A stretch of DNA of 64,000 bases, from the NCBI RefSeq assembly GCF_026151205.1, contig NC_087081.1, positions 16,418,837-16,482,836 of the forward strand, read 5' to 3'. Origin of the DNA: Bolinopsis microptera (Eukaryota; Ctenophora; Tentaculata; Lobata; Bolinopsidae). A program made the position numbers and the translations under genes. The notes beneath the pieces are model-generated. The model saw only the letters and a program-made list of their open reading frames with translations. It was not told where the DNA came from and did not search any database. Positions 25,101-37,100 of this stretch are shown piece by piece. The number at the start of each line of letters is the position of its first letter. Position 1 is the stretch's first letter.

Positions 25101-28100
25101 CTCAGTTCAGTACGATGAAGTTTAGTTAATATCTTATAGCCGGCTTATAGCCGGCTTATAACCACTTTCGATACCTAAACGGCTAATAGCCGGCTTATAA
25201 CCGGCTAATAGCCGTTTTCGCTGAATTTCTTATAGCCGGCTCCTGACTATCGTTCAGTACGATGAAGTTGAGTTAATATCTTATAACCGGCTTATAACCA
25301 CTTTCGATACCTAAACGGCTAATAGCCGGCTTATAACCGGCTAATAGCCGTCGCTCAACAACAAATGTAAGCGGCTACTAACCGGCTATAAGCCGGCTTA
25401 TAGCCGGCTATAAAAATTGTAGCCGGCTATAAGCCGGTTTATAGCCGGCTTATAACCGGCTTATAGCCGGTCGGTGATCTACCAATTTCCCATATGAAGG
25501 AACTATCTTACTTATAATTCAGATAATTATTTTTGTTTGTACACTGTACAATGTACGACCGCCCACGTGCAAATTAGGTAATCAAATAGAAGTTGCATAG
25601 TAACCATAGTAACGAGGGTTGTTACACGCACGTGCACGTGCAAAGATTGGCGAACGGCATTTTCTATTGGTTTTGTTACGTTGTGTTTAGTGCGAGCAAC
25701 ATTTTAATCGGCTGTATCTTCGGTGGGGATGAATACTTTTTGACGCGATTAAAACTGACTGCCAAAGAATACTATTAGGTTCCTCCCTGTGACCACGGGT
25801 TTTCTAGTCTCTACTATAATTCAGAGAATTCTTTCTGCTGTACGACCGCCCACGTGCAAATTAGACGAGAAATAGGAAGTTGCATAGTAACCATGGTAAC
25901 GAGGGTTATTACACGCACGTGCACGTGCAATGATTGTTTTAACGACATTTTGATCGGTTTTGTCGATATTACGCTGTGTTTAGTACGAACAACATTTTAA
26001 TTGGATTTATCTTCGGTTGTGTAGGATATTTTTTGACGCGATTTAAACTTACTAACAAAAAATACTATTAGCGTCCTCCCTGTGACCACGGGTTTTCTAG
26101 TCTCTACTATAATTCAAAGAATTATTTCTGTATGTACGTTTGTACGACCGCCCACGTGCAAATTAGACGAGAAATAGGAATTTAGGTAACAACCAAAACG
26201 TTCCATAGCAACGGTGTTTTAATGCACACATGCACGTGCAAAGATTGTTTAAACGTCATTTTGACGGTTTTGTGGTAATTACGTTGTGTTTAAAGTGTTT
26301 TATATTTAAATCGGCTGTATTTTCGGTTGGGATGGATATTTTTTGATGCGATTAACAATTTCTTTCAAAGAATACTACTAGCTTCGTCCCTGTTACCACG
26401 GGCTTTCTAGTTTATTATAATATACATACTATACATTATACATACTATATACATACATTATTTGATACACATGTTTGTTAGTCGTTAACCGTTATGGTCC
26501 AAATCTTGCTAATAGTAATCTGGCTGAGTTGGGAATTGTCACTTCATTATTTAGGCTTTGAAAAAGTTTCTACTCAAATTAAAACGCGATTTCAACCTTG
26601 TATTGATTGCAGGAACGGTTAGAGAGGTGTTAGGTTGATAACTACTGCCGAAACTAAAATTATACGATCGTCTGGATCTACACTACCTGTCAAGCGATGG
26701 GATCGCTGTTCCGTGGTTAGTTTAAACGTTCCATAGTTTGGATTTTGTTTGTTGTTGTTGTAATTAGGATTTTAACACTTTCGCATGCTCAATAATTGAC
26801 GAATTTATTTGCAGTTTTTTAATTAGTTAAAGAATCGAAGCAGATGTTACAAAACATGATTCGAATATCAAATAAAGTGTCATATTATAATCAGATAGCC
26901 CTTTCTTAACATTTGGTAACTACTACTATTACTGTAACTAATCATAAATATAATAAATATAAACATAACAAATACTTTAATTTACCAGAACAGTTACAAG
27001 TCGTTGAGCCACGATGCATTTGTAACTGCACCCCCTCCCTGGTGTGAATAACTCACCACATTCCAATGATTACAAAACAGTTTATTCATCCTAACTTTTC
27101 GCTTGTAGCGAAGTCTCTTATAAGCCGCGTTGTTGTAATCATCTGCATCGCTCTGGACTGGATGCTCATTCAAAACGCGGAATTTAGGACACCAAACCAC
27201 TTTCTTACCGGCTGCTTTCAGCCTCAAGAACAAATCTTGATGCTCGTTGACCTTCAGTTCTAAGCTCCAGCCACCCACCTCGAGGATGTCTTTTGTCTTT
27301 GCTATAAAACTGTTACTGGTCAGATCACACCTTACACACTCCGGGAAGAAAGGTAAGCCTTGATTAGCTTTCTTGCAGGTTCCATGGTAATGAAGTAGAA
27401 CTGGTTCCCCTTTCTTGCCATACCCAAATTCTAGGAACGAAGGCCAGGATGTGGAGTCTGTCCTCCCGCCAACTAACGTCAAGTCAGTAGTGTCCAGCAA
27501 TTCCGTCATTTTAGCTGCGTCCCACGATTCTGTAACCACGTTATCGTCGTCCATGTTAACAAAGTATTTTGTGGTAACCATTTTAACTCCGATCATTCTA
27601 CCCTCGCTTATACCAAGATCTTTCTTATCTGATACAATATATCTTATATTAGGAAACTTGGCAAGTTGAGCCATTAGTTCAGGAGGATGAGGCATGGGTC
27701 CATCGTCGATAACAATCATTGGAAGGTCTTGGTTGAGTCTCTTTCGTATTGATTCAGCAAGCCTCATAACCAAGACAGGCCTCCTAGCTGTCTTGACTAC
27801 TACAGTTAAACTTTGAGACAAGTTCTTACATCTGTTAACTTCAGATTCGGGTAGAAGTTTAGCCATTGGTGGTCTATGGTTGGCGCGACAGGCTGTCAAA
27901 TTGCAGGACGTTTCGTCAGTTAGAGGCAGCATAAGTGCCGCTCTGTCGCGGAGAAATTCAGTCTCATTTAAAAGTGCAACGTCAGATGAGGAATGGCTAC
28001 ATTCTGTCAGAGCCACTGGCACCCCTAATACCAGGTGGTTATTGTTAGGAGCAAGACACCTTATATGGGCATTACGTGATACATCACGTATCTCACTGCC

Positions 28101-31100
28101 AGTGGAGTTGTCTTCTCTGAGTTTGTTATCCACTAATGTTAGCTGGATACCATTATTGCAGTCCACTAACCCCAGAACACCAGAGTTTCTAATACCCACA
28201 CAGAGGATGTTATCTTCGGGTCTCAGCATCCCGTTGTAGAAAAAGAAGGCCTGTTTGGCTGTAGGGTCGCAAAATGATACGGTGAGAGAATCATCCTGGG
28301 AGAGGCCAACGCACCTGCCAACAACAACAAACTGAATGCGATACAAATTGTTTGTGGGATTGTAGGATTCAAGAGAGGTTCCACTATCTAATATTCCCTC
28401 CGAAAGATTTGAGTCAAATGACGCGTTTCCACTTGCAGTCAAGAAGCTTGCCTGATTAGCCTGGAGTTCTTGCTCTTGAAATGTCTGGCTATAGTCTGTC
28501 TCAAACCAAACGTGTGCGACATTAGGCGCCTTGTCTTGGATAGAGGTTTTCAGGTTCACTCCGACAAACAGCAACATGAGCGACACAGTGGTTACTAATA
28601 AAATGGTCTTGAGTTTTGAAGGATCCACCATAACCAGTTAATAAATCAAATCTCCGGCAACTGTACTTGAAGAGAAATAGAAAGAAATAAATAATACTCA
28701 GAGTAATAGTTGGTGATTACCAACTAAAAGTACTAAGAAAGGAACCACGCACATGCACTTTTGTGTACCATCTTTTGAAGAGGTTCAGTTTCTAGGATGT
28801 TATCACAGTATATTTTAAATTATATGGGGAATAACCACTACTGGCCGTTCTACCTCATGGTATTGTGTTAAAAATCAATAGTTCCCGCAGTCAGACAACT
28901 AATGAGTATTTTATAAATGAGTAAATGGTATTGTGTTATGCTGGTGATATTTTGTCAACTAGATAGCTGTTATCATTAAGAGGGGGGGGGGGGTTCACCC
29001 TGATTTTTTTGTGAAATTTGATTTGGAGATAGCAATTGACCAACAAACTAGGGCCGGTGACATGCTCAAAACCCAGATTTTAGGTGCTCTACTTGTAGCT
29101 AGTGATCTGCACAGCACATGAAATGTTTAAAGTATCTCCAGAGGTTCTTAGTTGTCGGGGATATGTAATGATTGGTTCTTAGTTGTCGGAGCTGATTGCA
29201 TTTCCCAAGCTAGCATTTTAATTAGTTAACTGGGTAAAATTGAAAGGTTCTTAGTTGTCCGTCAGCCATTTTAGGTGCTCTACTTGTAGCTAGTGATCTA
29301 CTGAACTTGTATATGAATTTTAATCAAGATTGGACAAAAAATGTCTGATTTATGAGCCAAAAACCATATGCCCATATTCGGGCATACGCAAAATTTGATC
29401 GATTTTGGCCCATAAATTGGTCAAATATCAATGTTTTTGAATGAAACTAACTTTATAAAAGCAAGCCTAAACTACACATTCTCTATGATTATCAGCTATC
29501 TACCTAATTGCGGATTCTGTGTTCAAATAATCGCAAAAAATGACCAAAATCGCCCATATCTCAGTTTGCGCTTTTGCGATAGTCGCCAAAAACAGCTGAC
29601 TGACCAATCTTACTTATAATTCAGAGAATTCCCTTTGTACACTGTACAATGTACGTTTGTACGACCGCCCACGTGCAAATCAGACGAAAAATATGAACTT
29701 GCGTAGTAACCATGGTAACGAGGGTTATTACACGCATGTGCACGTGCAGTGATTGTTTTAACGTCATTTTGATCGGTTTTGTTGATATTACGCTGTGTTT
29801 AGTACGAACAACATTTTAATTGGCTGTATCTTTGGTTGTGTAGGATATTTTTTGACGCGATTTAAACTTACTAACAAAAAAATACTATTAGCTTCCTCCC
29901 TGAGACCACGGGTTTTCTAGTATCTTACTTATAATTCAGAGAATTATTTTTGTTGTCTGTACACTGTACGACCGCCCACGTGCAAATAAGGTAAAAAGCA
30001 AAAGCTTGCGAAGTGACCATGGTAACGAGAGTTGTTACACGCACGTGCACGTGCAATGATTGTTAAAACGGCATTTTTATCGGATTTGGTGATATTACGT
30101 TGTGTTTAGTGCGAGCAACATTTTAATCGGCTGTATCTTCGGTTGTGTAGGATATTTTTGACGCGATTTAAAATTTCTAACAAAAAATACTATAAGATTC
30201 CTCCCTGTGACCACGGGTTTTCTAGTTACTTATAATTCAGAGAATTCTTTTTGTTTGTACAATGTACGTTTGTAATTGAACAATAGTTTCAATGTTATTT
30301 AAATGTTATAAATTAATTCAATATAATACAATATCACAGAATCAAATCTAAAGCATAGTCAAATTTCCGATAGCTTTAAGGAAATCCATAGGGTTGCTGT
30401 AGTTGTCGTAATCATCTACAATTCTCTGAAGTTGTCGATCATAACGGATCCATTTGGGTGCACGTGGCTCAGGTAGTTCCCGCCCGTCTCTCTTGGTTTT
30501 CTTCACGTCTGTAAGGGCTTGTTCTGCTTTAAGGCAATCAAGGAACTTCCAAATTGTGGGCTTCGAGCAGGACAGCATTGAATGGAATCCGTGATGCCAA
30601 CCTTCTGCGATGTTGGATGAGCGAGGAATCCTCATCTGTGCAGCTTCGTGTTGATTCCACATGTGGGGAGCGAAGTTAGGATTGGTGGTTGATGTCCCGA
30701 ATCCCGATCCAAGTGTTTTCGTAGTATGAAGCAATCTCAGCCATGTCTATAGGAAGGAGGGGCTTCAGGTGTCTCCAGATTCGAGGGACGTCAGTCTCCG
30801 GTACGTAGGCAATCGCTCCAGTCATCGCGAAGAAATCCCGAACAGGAGAGTTTGGAGTCAGGTACTCCTCCCAGATGTTGGTCTGCTTAACATGATTCAG
30901 GAGGGCTTTCTTGTAGTGGAAGTTACATCCTCGTCTGGTAGTGGAGGGCCACACGGAAGCAACTGCGTTGTGAATGGCGAGCTCGTAGTCCATGAGGATG
31001 GATTGTGGTTGGTAGCCCCCAGAAGCCCAGGTGTCTATCTCCTCGAACAGGTTGCGGTAGAGGGTCGTCGTTTTTCCAGGAAGGAGTCCATAGAAGAGGG

Positions 31101-34100
31101 GGAGGTGCCAGCCGTCAGTGAAGAGGCCATGGACTGTGAAGAGCTGATGGAAGAGATTAGGTGCGGATTTGAAGGTGCGGGCTCTGCAACCCTTTCGGAA
31201 ATCCGAACATTTCCAATAGGACGTGTCGTCTCTTCGCTTGTCGAAGACGTATCTGAAGCCATTTAGGACAGGGTTGTCCGAGCCTTGTTTGCGTCCAGGG
31301 ATAAACTGAAAATTGGTTGCCATTGTGGATTGCGATAAGTGATCTCCATACTGCTGTCCTATATGTACTCATGTCCTGTGATGTGATCGACAGCTTGTTA
31401 GGGTACGGCTAGCACGATCCTGTTCTCAACTAGTCAATCACGTATCGATGGATCAGATCTTAAGCGATCACATCAGCTTTAGAACGTCACGAGATTACCT
31501 GTGAGCTTGTGAAATACGAATGTGAACCGAAATTACAATATGATCCAAATTTCGGACAGATGTCGCCAAAAACGACTCCTGTCCGACAGCGACATCTGTC
31601 CGAAATCCCTAATTCAGCTTTCGGACAGATGTCGCTGTCGGACAGATGTCGCCCAATCTAACGAGGGTTAATACACGCACGTGCAAAGATTGGCGAACGG
31701 CATTTTTATCGGTTTTGTTGATATTACGTTGTGCTTCAGTTTTGTGCGAGCAACATTTTAATCGGCTGTATCTTCGGTGGGGATGAATACTTTTTGACAC
31801 GATTAAAACTGACTGCCAAAGAATACTATTACTCTATTACTCTATTAGGTTCCTCCCTGTGACCACGGGTTTTCTAGTCTATATTATAATTCAGAGAATT
31901 CCCTTTGTACAATGTACGTTTGTACGACCGCCCACGCGCAAATTAGACAAGAAATGGGAAGTTGCGTAGTTACCATAGTAACTGGGGTTGTTACACGAAT
32001 GTGCACGTGCAAAGATTGGGGAACGGCATTTTTCATCGGTTTTGTTGATATTACGTTGTGTTTAGTGCGAGCATCATTTAAATCGGTTGTACCTTCGGTT
32101 GTGATGGATATTTTTTGATACGATAAAAACTGACTATCAAAGAATACTATTAGCTTCCCCCCTGTGACTACGGGTTTTCTAGTCTCTACTATAATTCAGA
32201 GAATTCCCTTTGTACGTTTGTACGACCGCCCACGTGCAAATAGATAAGAAATAGGTAGTTGCATAGTAACCATAGTAACGACGGTTGAAACGCGCACATG
32301 CACGTGCAATGATTGTTTTAACGTCATTTTAATCGGTTTTGTTGATATTACGCTGTGTTTAGTACGAGCAACATTTTATTTGGCTGTATCTTCGGTGGGG
32401 ATGAATACTTTTTGACACGATTAAAACTGAATTCCAAAGAATACTATTAGCTTCCTCCCTGTGACCACGGGTTTTCTAGTCTATTAATAAATTACCTTCG
32501 AGTTGAAGGTCCCAGTTTAGAACCGGGACAATGGACGGTTCGCCATTTATTTATGGGCCAAAATCGATCAAATTTTGCGTATGCCCGAATATGGGCATAT
32601 GGTTTTTGGCTCATAACTCAGGCATTTTTTTCCAATCTTGATTAAAATTCATATACAAGTTCAGTAGATCACTAGCTACAAGTAGAGCACCTAAAATGGC
32701 TGACGGACAACTAAGAACCTGTCAATCTTACCTAGTTAACTCATTAAAATGCTAGCTTGGGAAATGCAATCAGCTCCGACAACTAAGAACCAATCATTAC
32801 ATATCCCCGACAACTAAGAACCTCTGGAGATACTTTAAACATTTCATGTGCTGTGCAGATCCGGACGCCGTGGCTCTACTGCGTTGTACCATCCGACAGG
32901 CAACGTTACGCAACTGATTAAGGAAGGTTAAAAAACACTAAAAGTGTTAGCAAAACTACAGATGCGCAGAAATGTTTCATTGCTTGAGAGGATTAAGTTG
33001 ATAGGAAGATAGGAGTAAACAAATTTGAATCGCCAAGTCGAAGTAATTTATAACTAAGAAAACTGTGAGATGAGTTTTCTTTCTAGGCGGGGATTCAGCC
33101 GTTTTTGAGTAGGTACGTAACAGCTGCATTACAATAGTCCTCGCTCGTTCATTTGCCCTGAATGTCTCAATTGTTTAATCTTCCAGCTCTCAAACTTTTG
33201 AAGTTTAGACTGTCCCTCATTACATCGGAACCAATATAATGGATATATTTCTTTGGTGCACAATAGTGGTGGTATGTCAACAAACTCCTCCCCAGTAGCA
33301 CTATAGTACTCCGTGCAATTAGTCATGATGCGATGAGGGAACATCGAGACTGAAAACACAAAGACGTGAAACTTATTAAGAGACTAGACCGGTGCCAAAC
33401 TTTGAAATTGTTGTTTTCTTGAAAACCGATAAGCTTTGAAGGAGAGCTAAGTTTGAGCTAGAATATGAAACAATTGCACTGCCACACGTGAAATGTTCAT
33501 CTGATGAGGGGGGTAGTAAACTGACCACAGCTATAACAAACCATGTATGAGTATAATTAAACCAAATCATTAATAAAGTAATAATAGGGAGCCGACATCG
33601 TATTCTAACTAGCTAACCCAACTGTAACCGTCCAAAAGCAGTCGAATAATCAATAAGCAGATCCAATCACGGTGAATAAGGTATCGCAGTGGCTGATACG
33701 AGAACGGTTCTCGTCGAGAACCGGCCCCTTTCGAACCTGGATCACGTCCGTCATGTGAACACATGCAGAGAGGTCGAACACTTCTTAATATTATACTTCA
33801 TAATTCACAGCTACTTACTAAACTGTCATGTGAACCCTATCCAGGTTCTTGATTGTCCGGCTGTTAGGATGGCTAGAATATGGATCACATCACAAATGAC
33901 ACGTCACTGATTGGGCCATGTGATGTGATACCTGCGGGAGCCTGAATGAGCGGTTCTTAGTTGTCGGTCACCGCCTAAAATCTGGGTTTTGAGCATGTTA
34001 AGGTGATTTGGCATAATTGGGACCAAAAATAGGCGTCAGTGGCGTAACTTAGGGCCCCGCAGACCCCGCTGCGGGGGGGGGGGGGGGGGGCGCGCCGTAT

Positions 34101-37100
34101 AAGGGGGGCGCAATTTTCCTGAATTTTAGGCCCTTTCACTGAAAAAACGCCTTGTTTGTGTATTTCCCTGCCCAATTTAGCGTTCGGTCGACGCGAAAAA
34201 AATTTTTGGGGTACCCTTTTTTGCTTCAGGGGGCGCAAAAAGCTGTAGGGCCAGGGGGGCGAGAAAAAAAGTACCCGACCTTTTTTTTTTTTTAAATTTT
34301 TTTTAGGGTCACAAAAAATTTAAGGGGGGCGCTTTTCGTCACTGAGCGGGGGAGCGCCAAAAGGCAAAGTTACGCCACTGATGGGCGTGGCTGTCCGGTG
34401 GGCACCCGGAGTCCGGAACCCCCTCAAAAGTTCGGTCACCCTAGTTTGTTGGTCAATTTCTATCTCCAAATCAAATTTCACAAAAAAATCAGGGTGAACC
34501 CCCCCTCCCTTAATGATATAACAGTTATCTAATTGACAAAATATCACCAGCATAACACAATACCATGAGGTAGAACGGACAGTATAGTGGTCACACTTCC
34601 CCTTATAATTTAAAATACTGTGGTAATATCCTAGAAACTGAACCTCTTCAAAAGATGGTACATAAAAGTGCATGTGGTTACTTTCTTAGTACTTTTAGTT
34701 GGTAATCACCATCTATTACTCTGAGTATCATTTATTTGGAAATAATTTTCGCAGGATTGTAATTAAATCAATTTGGTGAGAGAACACTTTTCGTACAAAC
34801 TTTGTAGAAACATTCTTTTCAAAAGCAGCTTCCCCTAACAGGTGGTTGGCAGTAACACTGCCACTGATTACATAGCTTTCTCCAATCGACTGGGATGATC
34901 ACATCAACACTGATCCTAAACTTGTCTCCTCATGTCAGTCTACTGTTAACCCATTAGGGACGATAGGGTCGTTTTTATGACCCACCTTTTCTATTTGGTT
35001 TTTCGTCTAGAAAAGGTGGGTCATAAAAACGACCCTATCGTCCCTAATGGGTTAATCGTTAACACTCCTCAACAAGACAAAGCCAGCCGTTAAGTTAATC
35101 GCTTATTATCATGCATAGTGCATACCCATCTAATCACTCGAGACTTCACAATACTACAACGCGTGGTATTCAGTGCCGATTTTTCTGTAATTCCATGCGT
35201 TCATGAATGTGATTGACACCGTCAGGTTTTTTTACACAGAATTTGCGCCGCGCGTTACATAAACGTCACTGACTTGCCGCCATTTTACCTCACGTGACAC
35301 TTTATCACGGAGCTACATGTGGCCTAAAATTTGATTACGAACATTCTCATGAATGCCAGTACATATAATATCCTCAATGCTAAGGATCAGTACAATATAA
35401 TATATTGTCGGACGGGTCACGCATCTTCGAGAGTCGGGTACTCGTGTATTATTTTGTTATAGTACGTGACAATACGTCTTGTAGACTGAATTATCAATTA
35501 ACCTACAGACAGACAGATTGTTAAATATTCTCATATTCTGCAACATGATATCCAGAAATAGTTCCGGCGTGTACTTACATCAAAATCCGTCATCTCGATT
35601 TCGGTATTGCTGGGTTTGACGCTGATACGCCAGCCCGTAGTATTGCACGGTTCGAGGAACTCCACGAAGGAAGTGTTGGTGAAAACCTTCACCCCCAGAA
35701 CAAGTGCAATCTTCATGAGGATGAGCTGCAGCCGTCTGATACCTGGTTGCAAGGATGTTAGTATTCTTTCTAAGGAGTTCAGTAATGAGTTATAATGAGT
35801 TAAATGAGTTATAATGAGTTATCTAACTTAAACTCCCTTACACTACATTCCCCTAAAGTCTAAACCTATTTATAGGTTCAATCATTGCCCACCCTAAGTG
35901 TACATTAGCGTTATACAGTGAGACTTAAGTGCAATATGATTATTATACTATTTCCAGTCCTGATAACGTGAAATATGGATTTAATAGTGCAGTGTAATAT
36001 GAAGCCTAACAACACAATATATATATAGAATAAAATCCTACATTCTACCTCTTCCTGCAGGGACAAGTTTTGGGTACTAGTAAATAGTTGATCATTTGGG
36101 TTACATTTAAGGTAAGTATCTGCTGCAGTATGATGGATTCTGGATAAATCAGGCATTTGTTGGTTAAATGATTGAAATTTTCGTAGCAATGACAACAATT
36201 CAAATTAGATTTTAATGGTTTAACAAAAAAGCGGACATTTAAAATAATAATATCTGACAGTGTTAACATTAAAATCGAGTTAATAATAAGTACTCGCTCA
36301 AAATCATAGTGTGTAAAATCTGCAAGTTTTTACAGCATATTAATAATATAATCACGGATATTCCATAGTCACTTTCAATCACTAAATTGTCTGCTCAGTA
36401 TTCCTTAACTGATATGTCTTTCGTTCTTTCCCTCTCACTCACTACCAACGTTGTGTCTAGCTAGGGTCTAAGCTGCTGAGGAATCTTAACCTCAACATTA
36501 AGGTATTATATCTGGTCACCACTGAAGAGAATCTACAGCTCTTTAAATAGGGCAACGTCTTCTGATGTTCTTCAAATGGTTCTTCTTAAGAGGCTGGATG
36601 TTGGAATGGAGTGTCTTCTTAGGGAAAATCAGTGTGGGTTCAGACGGAACCGCTCATGTATTGAGCATGTATCTACAAGGCTGCTGTTATTACTATTCTG
36701 TTATATGGAGCTGAAGTCTGGAACACAAAGAAGCAGATGAAACGGTTCGAGGTCTTCCATCTGACCTCGCTGAGAAGAATCTTGAAGATAAAGTGGTTCT
36801 TCCATGTCTCCAATAAAGAAGTCTTCAGGCGTGCTGGAATTAAGTCTATTGAAACTTTCATCGGTTCGGCTAGACTAAGGAGGTACGGACACGTTGTCAG
36901 AATGCCAGAGACACGGTTTTCCAATTTTTACTGGATTGGAAACCAGAAAGAGACTGGGAGGATGACCCCCACAAGGACCAGGATGCGGCTGACTTTACAG
37001 GTGTCGATAACATCAGCAGAGACGCAGTAAAACAGTTAGCTCTAAAACGAGTGGAATGGAGGAAGATGAATCACCGTATCAAAGAGATGTGTGTGTGATG

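Larger units (their letters stand above)
29608..32479 (+). mobile_element. Tandem array of five Helitron-like elements, one carrying a transposase relic
   Basis: Copies at 29608-29920, 29923-30225, 30226-31877, 31878-32182 and 32183-32479. All but the third begin with TC and all end CTAG. The array is preceded by A and followed by T. The third copy is 1.65 kb because about 70 bp of its 5' half is replaced by about 1.38 kb holding the FLYWCH/MULE relic. Its own start is T-TACTTATAATTCAG and lacks the first TC. Spacers between copies are 0 or 2 bp. Confidence 0.85.
28685..34737. mobile_element. 6-kb composite transposon with long terminal inverted repeats
   Basis: The left arm (28685-29416) is matched in reverse complement by 34737-33955 (outer part) and 32870-32553 (inner part). 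The right arm is interrupted by about 1.1 kb (32871-33950) and by a hAT MITE. Outer ends share ATACTCAGAGTAATAG. The arm length of about 0.7 kb suits a Mutator-like or foldback element, but no clean target duplication was found. The inside holds five tandem Helitron-like copies and a FLYWCH/MULE transposase relic. Confidence 0.75.

Noticed and set aside
30769-31266. Plus-strand 165-codon ORF
   Set aside because: Antisense shadow of the FLYWCH/MULE relic.
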